Source: Caprimulgus europaeus
Lineage: Eukaryota; Chordata; Aves; Caprimulgiformes; Caprimulgidae
Direction: 5' to 3'
DNA: 64,000 bases
Assembly: GCA_907165065.1 (NCBI GenBank)
Contig: OU015526.1
Span: 70,331,723 to 70,395,722, forward strand
Part shown: one piece after another, positions 1 through 11,655 of the stretch
Layout of the letters: each line of letters starts with the position of its first letter
Position numbering within the stretch: position 1 is the first letter of the stretch
Notes under the pieces: model-generated
The model's input: only the letters and a program-made list of their open reading frames with translations
Databases searched by the model: none
Told to the model about the DNA's origin: nothing
Made by a program: the position numbers and the translations under genes

Positions 1-454
1 AGGCAAGCTCAAAAACAAGGAGAAAATGAGAAATGACAGAAGATACTCTTCCGAGAAGGAAATATACTGCTTCAGTGAAGTTCCTATCCTTTCCTGCCCC
101 TGAGTAATAAGCGACTTGTCCTGAAGCATTCACTTGGCTTGTGAAGTGCTGTAAGAAAATGAAAATGTGCTCTGTGAGATACTAATATTTCTTGAAACAA
201 GATGGGGAGATAATTCCTGCTGTCTGATTAGTCCCTCATGCTCTGCTCTAGTCCATTAGAGACAAAAAGGTGCCTTTAACAGGCCTCTGAGCAAAGTGCT
301 TTATGCAACGTATTCCCTGTCCTTGACACAGGGAGTATCTTAAGCAGTGTCTCTGACTAACACAAAGTATTCAGAAACAGATGAATGCCTCCAGGGAGCT
401 CTTTCTGTCAAGAGAAATTAGAGAAGCTTGTGGTTATTCTAACTTACAGGGGGA

Positions 455-600
455 GCCAAGCCGTGGCTGGGGGATGTGGGGTCGGAAAGGTGCCGACTAC
501 GATCCGCGCTCTGCGGCTGCTGGGGCAGCGTGCGTGGAGGAGGCGCTGCTGGAGCTGCCCAGGCCTGTCCTCCTGTTACCATGAAGTGCATCTCACCAGT
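455..600. other. CpG-dense patch in AT-rich surroundings
   Basis: Ten CpG dinucleotides fall between 462 and 545 (84 bp), while the surrounding kilobases have very few. The patch is also GC-rich and keeps two or three overlapping frames open (381-584, 385-636, 476-775). The immediate upstream text (TTCTAACTTACAG, ending at 449) resembles a branch point plus 3' splice site, though the pyrimidine tract is weak. It could be a small unmethylated CpG island, an untranslated or lncRNA exon, or a remnant of an unrecognised element. None of the predicted peptides resembles a family I know. It is too short for a standard CpG island. Confidence 0.45.
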
Positions 601-1110
601 CCCAGTGATCACTGCAATACAGGGGCATGGGTTTAGCCCTTACCAAAATGATGAAGGTGGCAAAACTTTGAATAATTCTGATACTTTTTTTTTTTTTTGG
701 TATGGTTTTGGTGGAATTGAAGCCTCATTGCCTAAGATGTTATTAAAAGTTACTGAGAACTCTCGTTTCATATAAAAACAGGAGGGCTGCTCTGCAAAAC
801 AAATATTACTTATTTAGTGCAACTTAGACTATAAAAAACAATTTTAAGAAGGGGACAGATATTTCAAATATACTTTAATTTCTAAGTCAGACTGACAGAG
901 ATAGCAGCTTGCATTGACTAAGAGCATTGCTAGACTACTACTCAGTACTAAGCTGCGATGTATTGGCTAACTTTTTACAAGAGGGTTTGAAATGTGGGTG
1001 GTACAAGCACCTTTGTGGGCTCTGCCTGATAATATTTTAAAGTACACACATTGTAGGGTGTGATCTCCGTATGATCCTCTCTATCATTTTATTATTTTCT
1101 TCTTATAAAT

Positions 1111-1182
1111 GTAATTTTAGTATGAAAATATGAAAAAGTAAGTTTAGTATGAAAATATGAAAATGTAATTTTAGTATGAAAG
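1111..1182. repeat. 27-bp tandem repeat, about 2.7 copies
   Basis: Units begin at 1111, 1138 and 1165, each starting GTAA and containing TTTAGTATGAAAATATGAAAA. Copies 1 and 2 differ at a few positions, and copy 3 is cut short after TTTAGTATGAAAG. It is an AT-rich minisatellite with no coding potential. Confidence 0.85.
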
Positions 1183-3590
1183 ATCAGCCCATGGACTCAA
1201 ATAATAACAAAGCTATGCAATGAATCTACAGCGATGCGGCTGCAGAAGAAAATAGGAAGCTCTAAAATAGAAAAGATGATTGGTTATGGAAAAAACAATT
1301 CAAAAACATTAACAGATAATCAGAAATTTGGGGAAAAGAGGAAGGAATAAAGGAAAAAGCAAAAGAAGGTTTCTCTGTAGTACTTTTACTAAAGTACTAT
1401 CAAAGACTACGTGGATAACAGCACCAGTTCCTCATATTCATCAACACAAGAATTAATAAAAACTCAATAATAAGAGTCACAGACTTGGCATTTTTTGCTT
1501 CAGGAGTAGCCTATCTGTTTGTATTATTCCAGTTGGACACAATGTCTTCACAATAAGCATAACCTTAAATGCATATTTGAGTAACACAATTATTTTCTCC
1601 CAATAATCTGTCAAATGTTCCACCAATGTCATACATCTCACAAAGGTACTTTCCTTCAAAGAAGTATTTTACACTACAACACTCAGAAATATAAACAAAA
1701 AAAATTAAACTAGTAGGAATCTACTCATCTCTGACATCCACAATTTTCTTGCATTTAGGATATATTTATTTCTGCCATACTGTATGGTTACACAGAAGCT
1801 CTTTCAGAAACAATTTTACTACTGAAGCTGGAAGCCAATGTCAGGAACACGGTAAATGTTACTCCTTATGCAACTGAAATGCCTGGTGAGTAAATGGTCC
1901 TATGCAGTGCTGTTATACTTGTCTATTTCTATATGCCAACTATATTTTCTAAAGTATATACCCTCATGGTATCTAATCACTGACAGTCAAACACTCCACT
2001 TAGGTATGGTTCCAGCAGTGCACAGGAACCATAAAGAAAACATAATGAGCTTCCTGGGGTTTGCCTGTAATAGAGAAACGTGCATGTGGCATATAGGTGC
2101 TTGGTGCCAAATCTGAAAGAAAAAAAAAAAAAAAAGAGCTGTAAAATCTAATATAGGGAAGTTTTGGACCAATGAGAGAAAGCTATAGAGTGCTGAATTT
2201 ATAGCAAACCTTTTTAAAGCGCTAATCGGGAGATTAATGAAAAGATCTGAGACTTCAGAAAATTTCTGCATTTAAATTACTTCTTTCATAAGGAGTAAGG
2301 CTAACAAAAGTTCCTCTTCAAGATTTATGACTTACATCCTTTTGTCCCCTGTCCCTCTCTATAGTAACTCTAGTTCTTTCTTATGCATTCCAATATCTAT
2401 CTTTTTCACTTTTGGAATATTAACTTCTTTCTCCAGATCCTCTAAACTCCTTCCACTGCTCTCCCATCCCCATCCTATCTCCCCCCCCTGCAAACCTATT
2501 AAGAAAGAAGAAACAGCCATGATTGATTCTGAGCCACAAATATTTTGAGTAACTCATCTAGCACATCAACAAAACAGATCAACACAAGCTCCCCTTATTT
2601 TTCGCCCTAATTCTCATCAATGACATAACATCCCCCCTCAAGACAGCCACTGAAAATTGTAGGCAGTTCACACCTCTGAGAGATTTGAAAAACCTTTTTC
2701 TCTCAAAATCAAACTGCTTAATAGGTTGAAAAATTACTTGGGGGGGATAGAAATGTGTTTGCAGAACAAATAAAACCAGATGACCAGGATAAATAAGTCT
2801 AAATAAAAGTAGGAAGCCAAGAAATCTGATTATTAGAATAACTTTGAAGCATAGATGGAGGCTCTTCCTAAACAAAAATTATACTCTACTCCCATCATTC
2901 TTTAATTTGTTACTTACGTTCACATTTTTGCAGACATCTTTCTTCCAAAATATCCCATAATTTCCAGATATCTCTGTATTATGTTGCAGCACCACAGCTG
3001 CTTCAGCGTGACAGTGTAAGAAGGCAGACTACTGAGGGAGAATTACTGGCAAGGTTATGAGCTCATTTGAAGTGGGACTTGATTCCATAATCAGATCTCA
3101 AAGAGGATATATTAAGATACAGCAACTACTGGTAGTGAGCCACAGCATGCCAGGTACTACAACAGGAGAAAAGATGGCTAAAACCACGGACATCTTAAGG
3201 GCCAGCAAGTGGCCACAGGTAGATCAGAGAAGCCAAGTACCCTGTCCCAATACAAACAGCTGATTTTCACCTCCTAGTGCTGCTAGACATGGGTGCTGCT
3301 CCTTTCCAGACAGACTGCACCCACTTCTTCCCTCCTGTTTTCATTGTCCTCCCTTCAGCAAAAGGCAGAGAGCTGCACTGCCAACTTTACCAAGGGGAAC
3401 ACGTTTAGTATTTTCAACATAGATATTTCACTTAATGCTGTTTCTATCCTCTCTTTGCTGTAGATATGACTTTCAAAGTAGCATCACCTCCCCATTTCTA
3501 GGACCGACTACAAGGTGGGTTTCCTCTGTGCTGCACACAATGGGTCAAGACATGGCTGTGCACCATCTTCACAGTCCTTGATTTCCATGG

Positions 3591-4245
3591 TGTGACAGTT
3601 TCACTGGGCTGACCCTTGGCCAGCAGCCAACGCAGCTGTTCACCCACTTCCCCCCCACCCCCAGAGGATAGGGGAGAGGACTGGGGACAAGGACAAGCAT
3701 GCTTGTAGGTTGAGATAAGAACAGTTTAATAATAGAAATAAAAGAAAACATTAAAACCCCCTAATATTAAAATAGTAGTGATAATGATAGCAGTAATAAA
3801 ATATACAAATGAGTGATACCCAATGAAATTGCTCACCACCCGCCGACTAAGCTTGGCCCATAACAATCCTGAAGGAGCGACAATCCTGAACTGAAACCAC
3901 AATCCTGTAAAAGTGAGAGCCCCTGTGAAAGCCAGAGAGAATCACCCTCCTTTCCAGTCAGCCCCGAATAATATATAAAACGTGACGTGATATGATCTGG
4001 AATATTTCATTGGCACATCCAAATGCCAGGTTTGGGTTTTGCTATTCACTGCGCTTCTCCCTCCCAGGCCTAATGCAGCTGTGAACCAGCCAAACACAGT
4101 GGTCTTGAGCTCCAGCAGCAACTCATAACATCAGTACTTTTATCAATGTTCTTCTCATAACAAGCCTTGCACTGAAAACAAAACACAGCTCTTCTAACTA
4201 CTAAGAAGAAAATTAACCCTACTCTATCCTAGCAAAACCAGGACA
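3591..4245 (-). mobile_element. Solo LTR, avian endogenous retrovirus, copy A
   Basis: The element is 655 bp and reads on the minus strand from TGTCCTGGTTTTGCTAGGAT (right end) to TGTCACA (left end), so it has the TG...CA termini of retroviral LTRs. It is flanked by a perfect 5-bp target-site duplication, CATGG, at 3586-3590 and 4246-4250. No gag, pol or env lies next to it, so this is a solo LTR left by recombination between the two LTRs of a provirus. Copies C (19958-20581) and E (44975-45613) share its organisation throughout; copy B (11268-11650) is a shorter relative. A TATA-like motif survives at 3971-3980. A 5-bp duplication fits class III (ERVL/ERV3-like) elements better than 4-bp gamma or 6-bp alpha/beta types, but that class call is an inference. 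It carries no protein-coding sequence. Confidence 0.9.
3971..3980 (-). promoter_or_regulatory. TATA-like motif inside LTR copy A
   Basis: On the minus strand this reads TTTTATATAT, about 265 bp in from the LTR 5' end, where an LTR core promoter is expected. The matching place in copy C is weakened to a TAGTATATTAA-type string near 20201-20213. Copy E reads GGTTAATGTACTGA there, so its TATA element is lost. Whether any copy is active cannot be judged from sequence. Confidence 0.5.
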
Positions 4246-4250
4246 CATGG

Positions 4251-7200
4251 GAAGAAAAGCCAGGTGTGTATACAAGGAAACTGCAGTCTTTTTGTTAAAT
4301 CGTCTGAACTGGACTCGTATTCACACCTAGCTTTAAAATATCTAGTTTGAGATGTACTGTAGATATAGTCATTCCATAGAAGCATTTAAGGTTCCTCTTT
4401 TTTTTTTTTTTTTTTTTTTTGTAGTATTAATTTTCATTTTATAAACAAGAAATTGCTTTCTCTTTACAAAGTCCTTTTATTTTATTAACTTTCTTCTCTA
4501 CCCAAAAATGCAATAAAAAGAGAAAAACAACATAAACATGAGACTCTTCATAATAATTTTTTTAAAGCCTAAATGTTTTAAGATCAGACAGGGAAGGATA
4601 TCTATAATTTATGAAGCTTGCAAACATCACATTAGATACTTTCTGATCAAAATATGTCATGCTTTATGCTGAGGATATTTGGGGTGGAGCATCTGTTATT
4701 ATTTCAGATTTACATTCCAATTTTACTACTTAAACTGAGATTTAAAGTTATCTGGTTCTCGAATCCCATAGGCTTTCTTATTTCATTGATAAATGGTATT
4801 ATCTACCTTAAATCAGCTTACAAACCACGCAGGAATTATAACCTCCAATAGCAGTTCTTCACCTAAGATCTATTTTGATCAATTTTTGGGAAAAGCTTTG
4901 AGATTTGAGACTACTTGATCACTGTGCAACATTTCCCCACTACCTAAAGCAAGGAGAAAAACTAAATAATCATTAAAAGTAAATTTAGATAGAGGCAATC
5001 ATTTGAAGAAAAACAAGTGCAACATATCCTGGAAATTCAAAGTGATGCAAATACAAACTTAATATTTTTACAAGCTCAGAAATATTTTTGGAAGTGCTGT
5101 AGGCTGGAATAATCAATAACAATTAGAATTAGTTTCTGCTGTTGTTCCAGCAAAATATAAGCATATCATTGCTCAGCTCCATATTAATGTAGAATTACTA
5201 CTGTCACTGTACCAAGAATACTAAGTTAATTAACTGTAAAAATTTTGAAAATAATTATTTTTTTTTTTCTCCCCCATCCTAAGTAAGTAGCTATAAATTA
5301 AGAAATTTGTAGAAACTCCACAAAGTGATAGTAAGATTTTTTTTTTTATTGTGGCTCATTACTTTGCAGCTGCTTCCTAAAAGTCTTAAAAGTTTAAAAA
5401 GCTGTAAGGTTGTGTGGAAGGAAGTGGCAAATCATCATTTGACACTGTTAAGATACAATTTGGTGGGGGTGGAAGGTTGCTCCCTGTTGTAGTAGATAAT
5501 TTATTTAGCTTTTGTTCTTGATGTTTTTTTCATCATCAGATCAAATTTACTTGATGAGTCATATTTGTACTCAAAAAGCATATTTAGCCAAAGTTTTCCC
5601 TATTTTTAAAGCCCTCCCTTTTCTTTGTATAACAAATGTGGCATTCTATGCTTTTACTACCTTTGTAAGAAAAAGAAAACAGAGTAGACCAGTATTGTAT
5701 GTGGTGTTTTCCAAATCTGAATCTAAAAATGACTTATATAGTCAAGAAGGAACTGGAAAGACTACATAAAAACTGATTCTTAAAGACAGATGATATTAGA
5801 ATTTCAGTAGACAGACTAAGCAAGAAGTCAAAAGATAACCAAATAATCTCATTCACCTTTTCACAACAGCTGGAGACAAAGGGATAAGTCATACCAGAAA
5901 ATCTATGTAACATTTTAAAATGTTGCATTCTTAAAAATTCTCATGGGAAATGTTACCAATTTTTGCACAGACACGTATGAGGAATGTTAAGTAAAATCTG
6001 AACCTAATTATTCTTAATACAGACTCTGGAGATGCATCATTCCCCCTTCATCCATTCCTTGACCTTCGTTTGCCCTGAAAAACATTCCAGGTATGCACAG
6101 TGATTTAGCTAGTTATGGTAGACTTTAGTGATACACGCCAGCTCCTTTCACTGCCATATGTTAACAATTTACAGTACACTGTAAAGACTAAAGTACAGGC
6201 ATAATTACCTTATTTCTTCCTTGTGTAGATGATTTCTGAATTCTTAGCACCTCTATACTTATGACTCATTTCACAAGTCAGTCTCCTGAAGGAACGACCC
6301 AAGACACGTCCAGCAGAAACTGTGCACAGCCAAAGGAGGAGGCATGTGGTTCCCCTTCAGGAATTGAGCCTGGGAAGAGAAGAGAACTGCATGACGTTTT
6401 ATTTCTGAAACAAGTGGTGTTACTGATTTGGCCAAGAGCAAACCTTTATCTCTACTAGGACCCTGCCCCATGTGGACTGCAGAACCTTTCCATGCCATAC
6501 CTTAAGGATTCCATTTTGAACACTGTTTTAGGATCATATGATAACCTATATCTTAAAGATATACATGCAGTGGCAATTACACTTTTTGAATTATTGAACT
6601 GTTATCCAATACAGGTGAAATTATTCAATCTGATATATCTTTCAAAGCTGCTCTGGTCTAATTGCTTTATTTTCACACAATAGGCTGCTCAGACAAGAAC
6701 TTCTCACAACTGTACAAATATCAGTATCTAAAATTGTACCTAAGCATCCATATTCATAAATCACTTCAGTTTTCAGAAAGGAATTCTTTCAAAATACTAA
6801 TGAGATACACAGTTTATAGGGATTGTCCTCTTTGTAAACACTGGAAGTAATAAGTTCAGAGTCACCAGCTGGACTTGGCGTTCTTGTGACAGGCAGATTG
6901 TCCTCTCTGACTCATCCACACACCATGGAGAGGAAACTGACAAGGTGCTTCTTTTCTCTGCCTCTGATTTTCTACTACGTTCTCACTCACTGCTCCTGCA
7001 TTAATGGCCTTCTTCAGTTCAACAAGATTTTTATGCATGTGTTTTGTTGTTAAGTATTACACTATGATGAGGTAGCAAATAGGTTTGTTTGGTTTGGTTT
7101 TTGGTTTTGTTTTTCCAGGGTATGTGTTGAACAAATAGCTTTCAGGGGATAAAATCAGCTTTTTCAGTAGGCAGCATCTCCAGATGTAATTCCTACACAC

Positions 7201-10200
7201 AGATATAAACTCACAGACACTCCCAACTGAACTGGCATTCATAAAAGAAGAGGCAGCAAACTGAAGAAGCTAATTTTCTAGAGCAACAATCCTACAACAT
7301 GAGTTGTATCTGTCTTGTACAGACTGACTTCAATTAACTCATGAAATAAGGTTTACTTTGATTTCAGTTATTTGGTTGCTTTTGTTTTGTTAGTCATGTC
7401 ATATATACTGTATTTAAAGAATTATTTTCAGAGAATGACAGAAAGAATAATAGGCAGGATGGTATAATTATGACCTGAGAAATTGCTCTATATGATGTAA
7501 CCTACAAGAAGTGTCTCATTGCCCTAAATTAATGACGGTCTCCTGTAATACAGGAAATAGTAAAAATAGAATCTCAAATAAATTATATTCCTCAGTAATC
7601 TTTCAACAGATAAAAAAAAGTTTATTTCAGTTGTTAGAGTGCAGGATAGCTGTATAAACAGAAATATAATCCATAAAATTTACTAGCAGTTTAAATAGCC
7701 ATTTTGTCAAACAAGAATAGAGACAAGGAACTAATTATGTCATCTGCATATCTTTTTTAGTGTCAAACTGCATTGCCCAGTGATGACAATCGGTATTTTG
7801 TGAACTTGGCTGTTTATCGTGGCTGAAGAGATAAAAATCTGGTCCTCTGAAGGTAATCAGAAAGTTTTCATCAGACTTGAACAGTGATGTATAAGCAGTC
7901 ATTCTGGAGGATATTATGTCCTGTAGGCACACTTTTCCCTTACAGTTTCTCAAATAGGTTTGGTTCTTTTTTTTTTGGTTTAAGATTATTTGCTACTACT
8001 TTATACCAGCAATATTGCATTTTCTAGTCAGACTGTCTGCAGAAGCACTAGAAGGGTAGAATTGCAGACTTCTACTGCTCCACCTACCTCCCACCCACAT
8101 ATTCAGGTATCAAGAACAAGGAAAAAGCATTAACACAATTTACAATTTTTGGCTCCTTCTAAAGCTAGTGATTCTTTGACCTATGCATGAAAAAGTCTGC
8201 CACAGAATTGAGGTCAAATCTAAAGAGGAGACACTGGGACTCAAGGGAGATACAAACCCTCAGCCTACTACTATATACATTTAATTTGAGTGGTGAACAG
8301 AAGCGTAGCTCAACTGTGTCCTTCTAGATTTAAGGTAATATTTTTAAACATAAACGTTATTTTGTCATCCATACATGCTATCCCAAACTTCAAGAGATGG
8401 GGCAAGACTGGGGTGGGGACAAGATTAGAAAAGAGTTCAAGGGGGAAGTGGAGGAAGAAGGGAATTAAACAACCAAAGGTTGTATATAGTGTTTACTGTG
8501 AAGGCAAACACATTTTGTAGAGTAACACTATGACTTTTAACTAGAGGTCAGACAGACAGTAGGCCAGACTTAGGAATGTATTTGTGAGACAGTAACTAGA
8601 ACATCCTTATGACATTCTTTTTTACTTTGACTGCAATTAGAGAAGCTTCTTTTATTTGTTTCTGTCAGTTTGTGTTAAGTCAGTACTGAGGAAAAAGCAA
8701 ACAATCTGCTTTATTTGCTTCATAAATATAATTATAAACTTGCCAGAACCAGGTTAACCACAAATTAACATGACAGCTACATTCACTTTCACATGGTTTA
8801 TTTATGAAGAAACTTCAACAGGGTAAAGCTACTGATAGGACCAGGTGTTGCTGTAGAAGCCCATAGAGTTGCTATAGTGCCAGGCCACAAGAGTGGTCCA
8901 AAAGGTATGATAAATGATGAACATCTTGCAATTTGCAAGCCAGCAAAGTTTGGCATTTAAGAAATATTTGTTACATCTGCAAATAAATATCCTCATATGG
9001 GAAAACGCAGGCATGTTGTATCAGGGTCTGCATTAAGCTAATGTACTCCCTTGGCTCTCCTATGTCTATAAACACTGTGTTGCTCTCAACATCCATGTAG
9101 TAACTGAATTACTCCTCCTTGCAGATACAGATTAGTATCTCTTCCTTTCCTCTAAGCATTAGATTTAAATGTCCACAAGATGATTCTCCTCAGTATTTTT
9201 GGACTTTCCAATATATGCTATTTGTGGATTTTAAATATTTAAAATTCTTTCACCTTTTTAGATCTCTCAGCTGCCGTGGGAACTGGCAGCAGATTTTGCA
9301 AATAAATAATACAACATAAACCTATTTTATCCATCAGTTAGCACTTCCAGACTAAACAAAAAACAAAACACACAAAAAAAAACCCCACCCAAAAAAACCC
9401 CAACCAAACCAAAACCACACAAAAAAAAATCCAAAACCTCCATAACCATGGAAAAGACTGACTCCTAGATTTTTTATTAAAGCTGTTAGTAGAACTTATA
9501 CTGAGCAGTCTACAATGCTAGAATTTTCTGAGTGGATAAATGTTGCATCCATTGATATTTACACACATTATAAAGTTCTTTTTTGTGTGATTTGTTTTGG
9601 TTTTTTCCTCCCCCCTACTGAATTGCAGGAGGTCAGAAACATCTTATGAATATACCCGACAAGTCTTAAGCTAAGAGGTGGGAATCATAAGGCTAAGAAC
9701 TAAGAATAAAAATGAAATAAAAAGCCCTGCACTTTTGCAACAGCATCATATTCAAAGCACTAACTACTGTTTAGGCGGTAGCAGTGACAAATTGGCAATA
9801 ACTTTCAAATCAACACATGCAACACTACACCCCTCCCCCCATACAGAAAGCATGAAGTAATGGGAAACTAGTCAAACAATAAATTAATGCTAGGAAAGCC
9901 ACATTTTCAAAGTGGTATTAGCTGCAATGAGGACATTTGAAGAGCCCATTGCAGTTCTGAGATGTATAACATATTTAAAGCTCAAATTAACCTTTTAATT
10001 CTGCATTTCTGTTGTAAGTCACTTGTGTTCCACACTCACTTTTTTTTTTCTTTGAAAAATATTGTAGTAGAAACATTAAACTTAAGTAGAAATTGTCACA
10101 ATTTTCTTCTTTCTCCAAGGCTAGAAACTTCTGAACTTGTACATTCCCATCCATTGCTAGAAAGGGGAAATGGACAAGCACTAAACATTGCAAATTGCAG

Positions 10201-11262
10201 AATTAGCTTTTTTGATAAAAATAAATTATAATTTGTTACTTCAACACATGGTGTGGCCTGGCTTTGTGAAAGAAAGCCATCACCAAAATAACTGCATTTT
10301 AATGACTGGAAAAGCAACACACATGACATGAGTTTGCTGGAAGCTGCTAGAAGTAAACCTTTCAAAACGGCAACTTGTATCTTCTGTAACACACAGGGTT
10401 ATGGAACAAGCATCAAATGCATCTCCTAACTCACCATGTGTGCTGTCTGACCCAGTGACAAGGGACGAAAAACATGACTATTCAACCTCTATTCCACAAA
10501 AAGTAGAGTTCCATTCAACCAAAGTCACCTTTGCAGCATTAAGAGCTGCGCTGTATTCACATAACTGCCTCATAAGCAGAGGGAGGAGGAAAAACTCCCA
10601 CTGGCTGAACAGTGAGCAAAGAAAAGATTGGGGTTGTGCCTCCCATAATGCTGCATGTTACACAATTAGCCTTTTAATGATTGCTTCACTGCAGCCTAAT
10701 TGTGTGCCTGGCAGCATGCAATGGATGGAGTGATGCACACAACTCTCTTCTTAGTGACTGTCTTTACCAGGCGGCCGCCTTCTAGCTCCACCATCATCAC
10801 AACAGCTATTATCAAAGAACTTGCCTCTCCATTGCCATCACCTACTTGTTCCCCATTTCCTCAGCAGACAGAGCATGTATGCTTTCCTCGGCCTCTGATG
10901 ATGCTCTCTTCCATCAAAGATCTTCACAAAACCCCATAGCCCTCAACAGGGCATGATAATCTGTGTCTTTAAACAGCGTGAACTTTAACACCTATTTCTT
11001 CCTGTGTGGCTCAGGTTGCTTTTATGCCTTTTACCTGCCTGTTGGTTTGTCCTCCATGCAGTGGTATCCATCACCTTGTGACACAATTCACTCTCCCCGA
11101 TGGCAAGCTGCCTTCTCCCAGAGAGCCCACAGTATCATACTGGGCTGTTCACCAAAGACCAATCAACAGAAGTCTCAAGATTATGTCTATGCTGACATAT
11201 GAGTTGTGAAAGAGATGTTTGCTAACTGGAGTGGGCTACTGACTGATGGCATCTTGCAGTGT
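4251..11262. other. Unique AT-rich non-coding DNA between LTR copies A and B
   Basis: No gene or transposable element was recognised. Landmarks are a T23 run at 4398-4420, a T/G-rich tract at 7083-7114, a long A/C-rich tract at 9352-9443, and a further T-rich stretch at 9590-9620. A GC-richer stretch from about 10400 to 11000 holds several overlapping short open frames (110 aa at 10401-10733 is the longest) and a GCGGCCGC octamer at 10771. None of these frames has a recognisable domain. Confidence 0.6.
9352..9443. repeat. A/C-rich low-complexity tract
   Basis: About 90 bp made almost only of A and C, with AAAAACCCC and CCAAACCAAAACC blocks. It is the longest of many similar tracts here. The complementary T/G form occurs for example at 12242-12279, 27033-27068, 29263-29297, 37608-37640, 43549-43582 and 56497-56535. 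Confidence 0.8.
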
Positions 11263-11267
11263 ACCAG

Positions 11268-11650
11268 TGTCCTGGGTTTGGTTAGGATAGAGTTAATTGT
11301 TCACAAGGAACTGGGAGGGGGGCAGCTGACCCAAACAGGCCAAAGCAGGTATTCCATACCACCTGACCCTCATGCTCAGTATTTAAACAGGGAAGTTCCT
11401 GGAAGACGGGGCTGCTGGGTACTGTGGTTCGCAAGCCAGTCAGGTGGTGAGCTGTTTAATTCTATGTACCAGTCATTATGTTGTATATTCTTTCATTAGC
11501 ACTGTTGTTGTTGTTGTTTGATGTTAATTTTCCTTTACTATCCCAGTAAACTGCTCATGTCTCAACCGCTGAGCCCCGTTTGTTTATATCTTCTCCCCAT
11601 ATCACCGGAGGGTGGGGTGGGCAGTAACCCTTCCTGGTTAAACCACGTCA
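11268..11650 (+). mobile_element. Solo LTR, short relative of the same group, copy B
   Basis: The 383-bp element starts TGTCCTGGGTTTGGTTAGGA and ends GGTTAAACCACGTCA, so its two ends match the group seen in copies A, C and E. The middle is shorter and largely different. Flanks are ACCAG (11263-11267) and ACCAA (11651-11655), a 5-bp target duplication with one mismatch. A TATA-like TATTTAAA lies at 11380-11387 and a (GTT)n run at about 11503-11518. It may be a separate subfamily or an internally deleted copy. No retroviral coding sequence adjoins it, so it is called a solo LTR. The small open frame at 11206-11499 crosses the LTR boundary and is not taken as a gene. Confidence 0.85.
11380..11387 (+). 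promoter_or_regulatory. TATA-like motif inside LTR copy B
   Basis: TATTTAAA, preceded by CATGCTCAG, lies about 112 bp inside the LTR, where an LTR core promoter is expected. Function is inferred from position only. Confidence 0.45.
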
Positions 11651-11655
11651 ACCAA

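Larger units (their letters stand above)
1..3585. other. Unique AT-rich non-coding DNA left of the first LTR
   Basis: I recognise no gene or transposable element here. Reading frames are short and without family signatures. Visible low-complexity features are a T run near 685-698, an A run near 2120-2135, a C run near 2481-2488, and a pyrimidine-biased stretch at about 2320-2490. A CpG-rich patch (455-600) and a 27-bp tandem repeat (1111-1182) are listed separately. Confidence 0.6.

Noticed and set aside
4398..4420. T23 run as the tail of a minus-strand retroposon
   Set aside because: No recognisable retroposon body adjoins it, and CR1 does not end in poly(A).
10401..10733. 110-codon plus-strand frame
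   Set aside because: No recognisable domain, no splice or start context; kept only as part of a candidate conserved stretch.
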